In this document: positions 1 through 6,676 of the stretch, piece by piece
How positions within the stretch are numbered: position 1 is the stretch's first letter
Layout of the letters: each line of letters starts with the position of its first letter
From: Phycisphaeraceae bacterium
GTDB lineage: Bacteria; Planctomycetota; Phycisphaerae; Phycisphaerales; Phycisphaeraceae
Assembly (NCBI GenBank): GCA_020850375.1
Contig: JADZET010000369.1
Location: 1 to 11,549 of the forward strand
Direction of reading: 5' to 3'
DNA: 11,549 nucleotides
Position numbers and translations under genes: made by a program
Notes under the pieces: generated by a model
The model's database searches: none
What the model was told of the DNA's origin: nothing
What the model saw: only the letters and a program-made list of their open reading frames with translations

Positions 1-2
1 AG

Positions 3-2363
3 TGGATGGCGCGTTGTCCGGCCCATGAGGATCGCAAGCCGAGCCTGAGCATCGGCGAGGGCGACGACGGCCGGGCGCTGCTGCATTGCCATGCCGGTTG
101 CGAAGCTGGCCAGGTGGTCGCGGCAATCGGGCTGGACCTGGCGGACCTGATGCCAGGCGAACCCCTGCCCCCCAGGCCCAAGGCGAAAAAGCCGGCGACG
201 GTCTACGCCACGGCGCGGGAAGCGGTGGCCGTCCTGGAACAACGGCATGGCCCACGGTCGGATTGGTGGACGTACCACAACGCCCATGGTGAGTCTGTTG
301 GGGCGGTGGTCCGCTGGAACCTGCCGGGTGGCGGAAAAAGAATCCTGCCCGTGAGCCGGACGCCCGAAGGGTGGATTGTCGGTGGGATGCCAGGGCTCCG
401 GCCGCTCTATAACCTGCCTGAATTGCTGAGCAAGCCCACCGAGCGGGTCTATATCGTCGAGGGCGAGAAAGCCGCTGAGGCGGCCCGTGCGGCGGGGCTG
501 TTGGCGACGACTTCGGCCCACGGCGCGGAGAGCGCGAGCAAGACTGACTGGTCGCCCCTGGCCGGCCGTGAGGTGGTGATTCTGCTTGACCGCGACGATG
601 CCGGCGAGAAATATGCGACCAGCGTGGCGACGATCCTGGGCAAACTCAAGACCCCCGCCGTGGTGCGGATCGCGCGGCTGTGGGATCGGTGGCCGGAATT
701 GCCCAAGGGCGGGGACATGGCCGACGTGATGGCCTTGGCGGGTGGGGACGGCGAAGCCGTGAAAGCGGCGGTGATCGCCCTGGCCGATGCGGCGAAGCCT
801 GTTGAGTCGGAGCCCAACGACGATGCGGCGGGCATCCCGACGCAACCCGAGGCGATGCCATGCGGTCTTGAGCCTTTCAGACCGTTCCCCGTCGATGTCC
901 TGCCCGAGCCTATGGCGCGGTTTGTCAGCGAAGTGGCCAAGGCCACAGCGACGGACCCGGCCTTTGCGGCCCTATCCGCCCTGGTGGTGGTGGCGGGATG
1001 TATCGGGAACCGTCTGGCGATCATGGCTAAACCTGGCTGGGTTCAGCCTGCGGTCCTGTGGGGGGCCATCGTCGGCCGTTCGGGTTCGACTAAATCCCCT
1101 GTCTTGAAACTGGTCAAACAGCCGTTGGTGGAACGGTTGAAGCGCGACCATGAGGACTATCACAAGACCTTGGCGGACCACGAAGCGGCGATGCGGGAGC
1201 ATGAGGCGAAGTTGGGGCAATGGAAACAGACGGCCGGCATAGGCGGCATGACGCCCGCGCCGACCGCTCCGATCCCGCCGACGATGAGGCGAGCACTAGT
1301 CGGGGACGTAACGACCGAAAAGCTCGGCGACCTGTCGGCAGAAAATCCCCTGGGGCTGATCGTGGTCCGTGATGAACTGGCATCGTGGGCGGGGAGTTTC
1401 GACCGCTACGCATCCGGCGGGAAAGGTTCAGATCGACCAGCATGGCTGAGCATGTATGACGCGGATTCGGTGACGATCGACCGCAAGACGGGCAAGGGTT
1501 TGATCTTCTGCGAGCGGGCGGCCGTCAGCGTCCTGGGCTCGATTCAGCCAGGCACCCTGGGCCGTCTGTTCGGAACCGCCGAGCGCGAGGCGGGCCTGCT
1601 CGCGCGTCTGCTACTGGTGCATCCTCCCGAGCGCCCGGCGCTCTGGACTGAGGATGAACTGACCGACGCGACCGCTCAAGTCTGGCGTGAACTGTTGGAC
1701 GGTCTGTTGGACCTTGAGCCCGCCCACGATGAGAACGGGGGCTGCCGGCCTTGGATCGTACCGCTGAGCCCCGAGGCCAAGGCCGCATTCATCCCATGGC
1801 ACAACCTGCATGAACAGGAACGACCTACGATTGAGGACGACGACTTGGCCGCCCACTACGCCAAGCTCAAGGGCGGGTGCTGCCGAATCGCGCTGCTGTT
1901 CGAGGCTGTCAACGCGGTGACGCTGGCCCGCCGGCCGGACAGCATCAGCGGCGAGGCGATGGGGCGGGCGATTGAGGTGGTGGACTGGTTCAAGGCCGAG
2001 GCCCGGCGGGTTTATGCCGGCATGGGCGAGGACGAAAATCAACGCGCCCAACGCAAACTGGTGGACCTGATCCGCCAACAAGGCGGCGAGGCGACACCCC
2101 GGACGTTGCGTCAACAGAGTCGGCAATTCAAGACCGCTGAGGATGCCACCAAGGCGCTGGACGGGCTGGAGCGGGCTAAGCTCGGTAGCTGGCACTACCC
2201 ACCGACAGGCCCGCAAGGTGGCCGGCCCAGCCGCACGTTCAAGCTCTTGGAGCAAGCGGCCGCCAGCGATCCCCGTCTACAAAACCCCCAGCCGCAGCGT
2301 CCGAATGAGGGTTTCGGTTACGTAGACACCGAGAACGATGGCCGGGAACGGGGGGAGTTATGA
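3..2363 (+). CDS. Primase/helicase-like protein with zinc finger, TOPRIM and DUF3987 ATPase domain (5' partial)
   Basis: Probable replication protein of the mobile element, combining priming-type and helicase-type domains. Numbering from the ATG at 6, a zinc-ribbon fragment carries C4, H7, C28 and C32. A TOPRIM-like core follows at about 145-250 (VEGEK near 150, LLDRDDAG near 193-200). A DUF3987 P-loop ATPase spans about 290-680, with Walker A VGRSGSTKSP at about 356-365 and a Walker B-like strand LIVVRDELASW near 451. The tail (about 695-765) looks like a winged helix ending in the GGRPSRTF motif frequent in such proteins. The ATG at 6 is probably not the true start: the frame is open to the window edge, and the codon before it gives Trp, matching the usual 'GWMARCPAH' context, so the N-terminus is cut off. 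The stop overlaps the next start by 4 bp. Domain assignment is confident; biochemical activity is inferred from the families. Confidence 0.88.
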   Translation, partial: WMARCPAHEDRKPSLSIGEGDDGRALLHCHAGCEAGQVVAAIGLDLADLMPGEPLPPRPKAKKPATVYATAREAVAVLEQRHGPRSDWWTYHNAHGESVGAVVRWNLPGGGKRILPVSRTPEGWIVGGMPGLRPLYNLPELLSKPTERVYIVEGEKAAEAARAAGLLATTSAHGAESASKTDWSPLAGREVVILLDRDDAGEKYATSVATILGKLKTPAVVRIARLWDRWPELPKGGDMADVMALAGGDGEAVKAAVIALADAAKPVESEPNDDAAGIPTQPEAMPCGLEPFRPFPVDVLPEPMARFVSEVAKATATDPAFAALSALVVVAGCIGNRLAIMAKPGWVQPAVLWGAIVGRSGSTKSPVLKLVKQPLVERLKRDHEDYHKTLADHEAAMREHEAKLGQWKQTAGIGGMTPAPTAPIPPTMRRALVGDVTTEKLGDLSAENPLGLIVVRDELASWAGSFDRYASGGKGSDRPAWLSMYDADSVTIDRKTGKGLIFCERAAVSVLGSIQPGTLGRLFGTAEREAGLLARLLLVHPPERPALWTEDELTDATAQVWRELLDGLLDLEPAHDENGGCRPWIVPLSPEAKAAFIPWHNLHEQERPTIEDDDLAAHYAKLKGGCCRIALLFEAVNAVTLARRPDSISGEAMGRAIEVVDWFKAEARRVYAGMGEDENQRAQRKLVDLIRQQGGEATPRTLRQQSRQFKTAEDATKALDGLERAKLGSWHYPPTGPQGGRPSRTFKLLEQAAASDPRLQNPQPQRPNEGFGYVDTENDGRERGEL

Positions 2364-2707
2364 CCGCTTACGCCTTGCTGAACGACCTGCGCCAACGTGG
2401 CGTGGTCCTGACCGCCAAGGACGACCGCTTGGCCTACGACGCCCCGAGGGGCGTTCTGACGGCCGACCTGCGGGCGCTGCTGGTGGGACTCAAGCCGGCC
2501 CTGCTAGCCATCCTGCGGGGCGATCCAACCCCCCGCGTCCGGGCCGGCCGGGCCATGCGGCGCGCCCGGCGAACGGGTGACAACGTGCTGGCGGTGGCCC
2601 TGCGGGACGCCTGGGAAGAGCGGCTGGCGGTCTGTAAGGTCGACGGCGGCTTAACCGAGGAACAGGCCCAGCTTGTCGCGGCCAAGGAAATTGAAGATCA
2701 GGCTTGA
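2360..2707 (+). CDS. Small protein with TubC-N-like docking domain
   Basis: This 115-residue protein has an N-terminal part (about 5-52: LLNDLRQRGVVLTAKDDRL, then an L-rich helix LRALLVGLKPALLAIL) resembling the TubC N-terminal docking domain, a helical module named from NRPS/PKS assembly lines. The rest (55-115) is Arg/Ala-rich, then acidic, probably helical, with no motif I recognise. The ATG overlaps the primase stop (ATGA, 4 bp) and follows a GGGGGAG ribosome-binding sequence at 2351-2357, so translation is probably coupled. There is no biosynthetic gene nearby. As I recall, short TubC-N-related proteins are common beside primase genes in mobile elements, where their role is unknown. A protein-docking adaptor for the primase is a guess. 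The existence of the gene is well supported; the function is not. Confidence 0.75.
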   Translation: MTAYALLNDLRQRGVVLTAKDDRLAYDAPRGVLTADLRALLVGLKPALLAILRGDPTPRVRAGRAMRRARRTGDNVLAVALRDAWEERLAVCKVDGGLTEEQAQLVAAKEIEDQA

Positions 2708-2732
2708 CTGTGAGGGCTTTATGGTCGATAAT
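2704..2732 (+). promoter_or_regulatory. Sigma70-type promoter of the toxin-antitoxin (and probably integrase) operon
   Basis: A -35 box TTGACT (2704-2709) and a -10 box GATAAT (2727-2732) are separated by exactly 17 bp. Each differs from consensus at one position. The -35 box overlaps the stop codon of the upstream gene. The expected transcription start, about 2738-2741, falls inside the adjacent palindrome. Confidence 0.7.
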
Positions 2733-2736
2733 AGCC

Positions 2737-2748
2737 TAACGTACGTTA
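2737..2748. promoter_or_regulatory. Perfect 12-bp palindrome, candidate antitoxin operator
   Basis: TAACGTACGTTA is its own reverse complement. It lies 4 bp downstream of the -10 box and 14 bp before the antitoxin ATG, so it covers the predicted transcription start. Phd/YefM antitoxins are known to repress their own promoters by binding palindromes; the E. coli YefM sites centre on TGTACA, and this one shares the GTAC core. Binding here is inferred from position and symmetry. Confidence 0.6.
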
Positions 2749-2762
2749 CGGAGTATTCGGCC

Positions 2763-3023
2763 ATGACCAAGATGAGCATCATCGAAGCCCGTGAGAACCT
2801 GTCCGACGTTCTAAACCGGGTGAGTTATGCCGGCGAGCGCGTCCTGCTGGAGCGCCGGGGCAAGCCCACGGCCGCGCTGGTGTCGGTCGAGGACATGGAA
2901 CTGCTCGAAGCCCTGGAGGACCGGGAGGACATCCGCGCCGCCAAGCGAGCCATTGCCGAGGCCAAGCGCAAGGGTGAGAAGCCCATCCCCTGGACGGAAC
3001 TCAAGGCCAAGCTGGGGCTCTGA
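2763..3023 (+). CDS. Antitoxin, Phd/YefM family
   Basis: An 86-residue protein, the usual length for Phd/YefM antitoxins. The N-terminal half (MSIIEARENLSDVLNRV, then ERVLLERRGKPTAALVSVED) is the classical DNA-binding and dimerisation fold. The C-terminal helix ends in IPWTELKAKLGL, the type of tail that wraps the cognate RelE-like toxin. Expected roles are to neutralise the toxin encoded 3 nt downstream and to repress its own promoter. The start at 2763 is chosen because GGAG at 2750-2753 lies 9 nt upstream and the protein then begins at the family's normal position. Longer in-frame starts (for example the ATG at 2721) would lie upstream of the predicted transcription start and add a non-family leader. 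The ATG at 2772 is possible but has worse spacing. Confidence 0.9.
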   Translation: MTKMSIIEARENLSDVLNRVSYAGERVLLERRGKPTAALVSVEDMELLEALEDREDIRAAKRAIAEAKRKGEKPIPWTELKAKLGL

Positions 3024-3026
3024 TCC

Positions 3027-3290
3027 ATGCGATACCAAGTCCACGTCCTGCCATCAGCCGGTAAGGTGATTGAACGACTGCCCCGCGACGTTCGCAACCG
3101 CGTGGCCGGCGTGATCGACGGGCTGGCTGAGAACCCCCGCCCGGCCGGGTGCAAGAAACTGGCGGGGCAGGACGACCTGTGGCGAGCAAGGGCAGGCGAC
3201 TGGCGCATCATCTACAGCATCGAAGACCGCAAGCTGATCGTCCTGGTGGTCAAGGTCGGCCATCGTAAAGACGTTTACCGGAGTAAGTGA
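3027..3290 (+). CDS. Toxin, RelE/ParE superfamily
   Basis: An 87-residue basic protein with the RelE/ParE fold pattern: strand MRYQVHVLPSAGKVIERLP, two helices, GCKKLAGQDDLWRARAGDWR, strand IIYSI, and the closing strand VVKVGHRKDVYR. Residues at positions often used by RelE-type ribosome-dependent mRNA endonucleases are present (K43/K44, R53, R60, R80, Y84), so mRNA cleavage is more likely than the gyrase inhibition of ParE, but sequence reading alone cannot settle this. The ATG follows the antitoxin stop by 3 nt and has only a weak GGGG upstream, which fits translational coupling to the antitoxin. The 3' end of the gene contains the ribosome-binding sequence of the integrase. It is full length with no visible lesion. 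Confidence 0.9.
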   Translation: MRYQVHVLPSAGKVIERLPRDVRNRVAGVIDGLAENPRPAGCKKLAGQDDLWRARAGDWRIIYSIEDRKLIVLVVKVGHRKDVYRSK

Positions 3291-3291
3291 C

Positions 3292-4614
3292 ATGGCGAGC
3301 TTGAACAAAGAGAACGGCGGCTGGCGTGTGCTGGTGGTGATGGCGGATGGCCGCAAGACGATCCGGCTAGGCAAGATGGACAAAGACTCAGCCATGCGGA
3401 TCAAGGGTTTTGTCGAGTCCCTGGCGTCGGCCAAGGCCAGCGGCCAGGCCCTGAACGCCACAACGGCAACATGGCTGGGGGACATCAACGATCCCCTTCA
3501 CGAACGCTTAGCCGCTGCGGGGCTGGTCGCGCCGAGGAAGGGCCGGGCGACCGCAACGCTCAAAGTGTTTATGGTGGAACACCTGGCGGGCCGGGCCGAC
3601 CTGAAACCCGCCACGAAGCTGGTCCGCGAACAGGTGGTCAATGACTTGGCTGGGTTCTTCGGCGAGGATCGGGACGTGGCGAGCATCACGGCCGGCGACG
3701 CCGACGACTTCAAGCAAGCCCTGGTCAAACGTGAACTGGCCGCGACGACGATTCACAAGCGGCTACAGGTGGCCCGGGCGTTCTTCCATGCCATGCGTCG
3801 GCGAAAGCTGATCGTTGAGAATCCCTTTGACGGGGTGACGCTGGCGGCTACGGGCATCCGGGACCGGCAGCGTTTCGTGACGCTGGAGGAAGCGGCCTTG
3901 CTGCTGGACGCCTGCCCGAACCACGACTGGCGGGCGATCGTGGCCCTGAGCCGGTTCGGTGGTCTACGCTGCCCGTCCGAGGTGCTGAGCCTGCGATGGC
4001 AGGATATCGACTGGGAGAAGGGGCGGGTGGTGGTGACTTCGCCCAAGACGGAACACTTAGGCAAAGACAGCCGGACGATTCCCCTGTTCCCCGACCTGCG
4101 GCGGGTGCTGCTAGAAGCGTTCGAAGCGGCCCCCGAGGGATCGGTCTACGTCGTCGATGAACGCTACCGGCAGGCGGCGACCGGGCCGGCAGGATGGCGG
4201 AACGCGAACCTGCGGACCACGTTCAGGAAGATCATCCGCAAGGCCGGCCTGACGCCCTGGGAGCGATGCTTCCACAACATGCGGGCCAGCCTTGAAACGG
4301 AGCTAGTCGAGAAGTACCCGGTTCAGGTGGTGACCGACTGGCTGGGCAACACGCCCAAGGTGGCGATGCGTCACTACCTGATGACGACCGACGCGCACTT
4401 CGACGCGGCCGTGGGCTCAGAATCCCTGGCACAGAATCCGGCACAGTTGGCCGGCGTATCGCGTCGCAAGCCGGCGCACGCCAAAAACCATGAAACACAA
4501 AACCCCGCATTTAGCGGGGCTTTACGTGCGGCCGCGATGGCCTGCGATGCTTCGGACAACCGTCCAATAGTGTGGTCCACACCGATTAACGTCAATTCGA
4601 ACCCAACAACCTGA
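3292..4614 (+). CDS. Tyrosine recombinase (phage-type integrase)
   Basis: A site-specific recombinase that would integrate and excise the element. In its 440 residues, the N-terminal arm region (about 1-85) is followed by a SAM-like core-binding domain (about 88-185) and a catalytic domain (about 195-375). Readable catalytic residues are R226 (GGLRCPSEVL), K252 (SPKTEH), H328 and R331 (FHNMRAS), N353 (WLGNTPK, where most integrases have His or Trp) and the nucleophile Y362 (RHYLMT). HNMRAS plus WLGN is a pattern I associate with planctomycete integrases. GGAG at 3280-3283, inside the toxin gene, lies 8 nt before the ATG; the toxin stop is 1 nt upstream. The last 60 residues or so are low-complexity and are encoded over a terminator-like hairpin and a tRNA-T-loop-like sequence (ending NSNPTT), as expected when an integrase runs into its own attachment site. 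It appears intact. Confidence 0.93.
   Translation: MASLNKENGGWRVLVVMADGRKTIRLGKMDKDSAMRIKGFVESLASAKASGQALNATTATWLGDINDPLHERLAAAGLVAPRKGRATATLKVFMVEHLAGRADLKPATKLVREQVVNDLAGFFGEDRDVASITAGDADDFKQALVKRELAATTIHKRLQVARAFFHAMRRRKLIVENPFDGVTLAATGIRDRQRFVTLEEAALLLDACPNHDWRAIVALSRFGGLRCPSEVLSLRWQDIDWEKGRVVVTSPKTEHLGKDSRTIPLFPDLRRVLLEAFEAAPEGSVYVVDERYRQAATGPAGWRNANLRTTFRKIIRKAGLTPWERCFHNMRASLETELVEKYPVQVVTDWLGNTPKVAMRHYLMTTDAHFDAAVGSESLAQNPAQLAGVSRRKPAHAKNHETQNPAFSGALRAAAMACDASDNRPIVWSTPINVNSNPTT
4503..4519 (+). terminator. GC-rich hairpin inside the integrase 3' end, terminator-like
   Basis: A 6-bp perfect stem CCCCGC/GCGGGG with a 5-nt ATTTA loop is preceded by an A-rich run (about 4496-4502) and followed by CTTTA. 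It has the look of an intrinsic, possibly bidirectional, terminator, but it lies about 95 bp before the integrase stop codon and is translated in frame. The T-tract is short, so termination may be partial. Confidence 0.45.
4570..4582. repeat. 13-bp inverted repeat at the integrase 3' end
   Basis: GTGTGG-T-CCACAC is a perfect 6-bp inverted repeat around one central base. It lies 12 bp before the T-loop-like motif in the presumed attachment region. Recombinase core sites are typically short imperfect inverted repeats, so it could be an integrase or directionality-factor binding site; chance occurrence cannot be excluded. Confidence 0.3.
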
Positions 4615-4660
4615 TCAATGCACGTTGCTCGGTGCAAGAGCAGCCGCGATTCGAGCCCAA
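4595..4660. other. Candidate attachment-site region with two T-loop-like 12-mers
   Basis: ATTCGAACCCAA (4595-4606) and ATTCGAGCCCAA (4649-4660) differ at one base and are 54 bp apart. Both resemble the reverse complement of a tRNA T-arm (GGGTTCGAAT), a common crossover site for tyrosine recombinases. The first encodes the NSNP of the integrase tail; similar SNP-containing tails are frequent where an integrase gene overlaps a tRNA-derived att site. The flanking bases do not form a T-stem on either strand, so no complete tRNA is present. The pair is too close together to be the two ends of this element. Confidence 0.35.
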
Positions 4661-4666
4661 GGAAAT

Positions 4667-4680
4667 AACCCTGTGGGGTT
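4667..4680 (-). terminator. Weak hairpin at the end of the minus-strand membrane-protein gene
   Basis: AACCC (4667-4671), loop TGTG, GGGTT (4676-4680) is a perfect 5-bp stem whose last base overlaps the stop codon of the minus-strand gene. Read on the minus strand it is followed by ATTTCC, a poor U-tract. It separates two convergent genes, so a terminator role is plausible but weak. Confidence 0.35.
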
Positions 4681-6662
4681 CATGGTTGATTGTTCCCGCC
4701 AGGTGTTCTGTACGGTTCAGATCGCAGATACCGCTCCCGTCGTTTGCGGATCTCCTCGGCCAGGGCGGTGAGACCTTGGCGTGTGGCCAGGGCAATCGCA
4801 GCGTCTGCTTGTTCCACGGCATGCAGATAATCACCGCATGCCGCGTAGGCCGCGGCCAATGTGTCGAGCACGTTCGGGTCGTCGCCGGCCAGACTCGCCG
4901 CACGCAAGGCCAACTCGAGCGAACGGTCGGCCTGACGGGAATCAGCGATCGGATGGGTCGCCAGAATCCAGGCCGTTTCGTTGGTGAGCTCGGGCCACGG
5001 CGCACGGACTCCGATCGCAGCCTGGTAGAACTGATCCGCTGACGGGGGATCAAGACCGTTGAGCAGGACCAATGCCAGTTGCCCTTCAACGTCAGCCGTC
5101 GCGGGGTCAACCCTAAGCGCGTGCAGATAGTGTTGCGACGCCTCGCGAATCTCCCCCAGACTGACCAGCGTCTTACTGAGATTGAGACGTGCCCCGACGA
5201 AGTCCGGCTCATGTTCGATCGCCCGCCCGAAATACCCGCGGGCGCTCGCCGTGTCACCGGCCAACAATGCGAGGCTGCCAAGGTTGTTCATCGCGCGCAC
5301 GTCATCGGACCTGATCCTCAGGACCTCGTTGAAATCAGCCGCAGCGGCGCTTCGGTTCCCGCGTCGCATCTCGATCAGACCAAGCTGATTGTGAGCCATC
5401 CACGCCTCGGGGTTCTTCGCCAGCGTGTCACGCCACAGCGTCTCGGCGTCCTTGAAATCCCGGCAGTGGTCAGCCGTCAAGGCCATCAGCGGCGCTAGCA
5501 TCACCACCGCCAGGGTGCCCCGCCATCGCCCCAGACGCAGACGCTCCGCCCCCATCCGCAGCCCGGCCGCTCCCCCAGCCATCAAGCCGATGCACGCCAG
5601 GTAGCTGAAGTGATCCGCCACGAACGAGTACCGCATCGGATAGACATTGATGAACCCCAACGCGGGAAACAGCGTCAGCACGTAGAACCCCGCCGCCGCC
5701 GCCGGCCCCCGGCCGATCCTTGGCCGCAAGGCCCACAGCAACACGAGCGTGAGCACCGCCCCCGCCGGGAACGCGTACTGCCAGACCGCCGCCGGATCGA
5801 TCCGCCACTGGGGATACATGAACGTCAGCGGCCAGGGCCAGATCAATTTCCCCGGGTAAAACCACACAGCCCTGCCCGCGATCAGGCAACGCGCGACCCA
5901 CGAGTAGTCCCATTCCGCCCCGGTGGCGCCCACGTGCTCCCGCTCCATCAGGATCGTCAGCAGCGCCAAACCGATCCCCACCACGAAGAACGGGACGAGC
6001 GTCCACGCGTCGCGCCGTGTGACGCGTCCACGCCGCCACCAGATCACCACCAGCAGCGCCGCCGGGAGCGTGCACGTCACGGTCTTGCTCAGTAGCGCCA
6101 GCATGTACAGCCCCACGGCGCTCGCGTAGACCCATCCGGAAGGGGACCCAGCATCTGGATCACGGCCGACCGGCGACCACCGCAGGAACCGCAGCCCCGC
6201 CGCGAGATAGAAGACACCCGACAGCACGTTCTTCCGCTCGGAGACCCACGCGACCGATTCAGCCTGGATCGGGTGAACCGCAAAGACCGCCGCCGCCAGC
6301 CACGCCCCGGGCACCTTGAGCACGCTCATCACCCGCCACAGCAGCAGCGCCGTCAGGGCGTGCAGCGCGATGTTCGTCGCGTGATACCCCCCGGGCGCAT
6401 CGCCCCACAGCCGGTACTCCAGCCAGAAACTGGTGTGCGTCAGCGGGTAGTACTGCGGCGTGGCCCCGATGTCCGTCCAGATCTGCCCCAGCCCCGCGAC
6501 CGAGCGCAGCGTCGGGTTGGCGTAGACGTAGTCGTCGTCGTCCCACACGTACCCCGCCCCAAGCGCCGGCAAGAATGCGATGACCGTCACTGCGACCAGC
6601 ATCGCCCCGCGTGCCCACGTGTGTACCGATGTGCGGCTAATCACAAGTAGATAGATCGACAC
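4680..6662 (-). CDS. Polytopic membrane protein with C-terminal TPR repeats (TMTC-like, putative glycosyltransferase)
   Basis: This 660-residue protein has a hydrophobic, many-helix N-terminal two thirds (about 20-410) and five or six TPR units (about 417-635; AHNQLGLIEMRRGN, MNNLGSLALLAGD, LDTLAAAYAACGD). An acidic motif VWDDDDYVYANP (about 38-49) sits in the first loop after TM1, and HPIQAESVAWVSERKN follows at about 130-145. This layout matches the TMTC family and its bacterial relatives, GT-C-fold proteins in which first-loop acidic residues are thought catalytic. An O-glycosyltransferase of exported proteins is therefore plausible but not shown. The longest frame starts with GTG at 6662 without a good ribosome-binding site; the ATG at 6602 (residue 21) keeps TM1 and is a reasonable alternative. 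It lies 27 bp downstream of the PEP-CTERM gene on the same strand, so the genes could be co-transcribed. It converges with the integrase. Confidence 0.85.
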   Translation of the reverse strand: MSIYLLVISRTSVHTWARGAMLVAVTVIAFLPALGAGYVWDDDDYVYANPTLRSVAGLGQIWTDIGATPQYYPLTHTSFWLEYRLWGDAPGGYHATNIALHALTALLLWRVMSVLKVPGAWLAAAVFAVHPIQAESVAWVSERKNVLSGVFYLAAGLRFLRWSPVGRDPDAGSPSGWVYASAVGLYMLALLSKTVTCTLPAALLVVIWWRRGRVTRRDAWTLVPFFVVGIGLALLTILMEREHVGATGAEWDYSWVARCLIAGRAVWFYPGKLIWPWPLTFMYPQWRIDPAAVWQYAFPAGAVLTLVLLWALRPRIGRGPAAAAGFYVLTLFPALGFINVYPMRYSFVADHFSYLACIGLMAGGAAGLRMGAERLRLGRWRGTLAVVMLAPLMALTADHCRDFKDAETLWRDTLAKNPEAWMAHNQLGLIEMRRGNRSAAAADFNEVLRIRSDDVRAMNNLGSLALLAGDTASARGYFGRAIEHEPDFVGARLNLSKTLVSLGEIREASQHYLHALRVDPATADVEGQLALVLLNGLDPPSADQFYQAAIGVRAPWPELTNETAWILATHPIADSRQADRSLELALRAASLAGDDPNVLDTLAAAYAACGDYLHAVEQADAAIALATRQGLTALAEEIRKRRERYLRSEPYRTPGGNNQP

Positions 6663-6676
6663 ACCCGGCCTGGCCG

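Larger units (their letters stand above)
1..4614 (+). mobile_element. Right end of an integrated mobile element (primase, toxin-antitoxin, integrase module)
   Basis: Five plus-strand genes lie almost end to end: primase/helicase-like, TubC-N-like, antitoxin, RelE-type toxin and tyrosine recombinase. This is a recognisable replication/maintenance/integration cassette of phage-like or integrative plasmid-like elements. No capsid, portal, terminase, conjugation or relaxase gene is visible, so a phage satellite, a small integrative element and the edge of a larger one are all possible. The left end is outside the window. The right end is inferred to lie between about 4595 and 4680, where the integrase stops and convergent chromosomal-type genes begin. 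The inference rests on gene content; no attL/attR pair could be demonstrated. Confidence 0.7.

Noticed and set aside
449..2255. Minus-strand open frames opposite the primase gene
   Set aside because: They are shadows of a strongly motif-supported plus-strand gene in high-GC DNA and have no family features.
2673..2762. 30-codon N-terminal extension of the antitoxin
   Set aside because: It overlaps the upstream gene and the predicted promoter; the family start and a GGAG at 2750-2753 favour the ATG at 2763.
4595..4660. Complete tRNA gene at the element boundary
   Set aside because: T-loop-like 12-mers are present, but their flanks do not form a T-stem and no acceptor or anticodon arms could be built on either strand.
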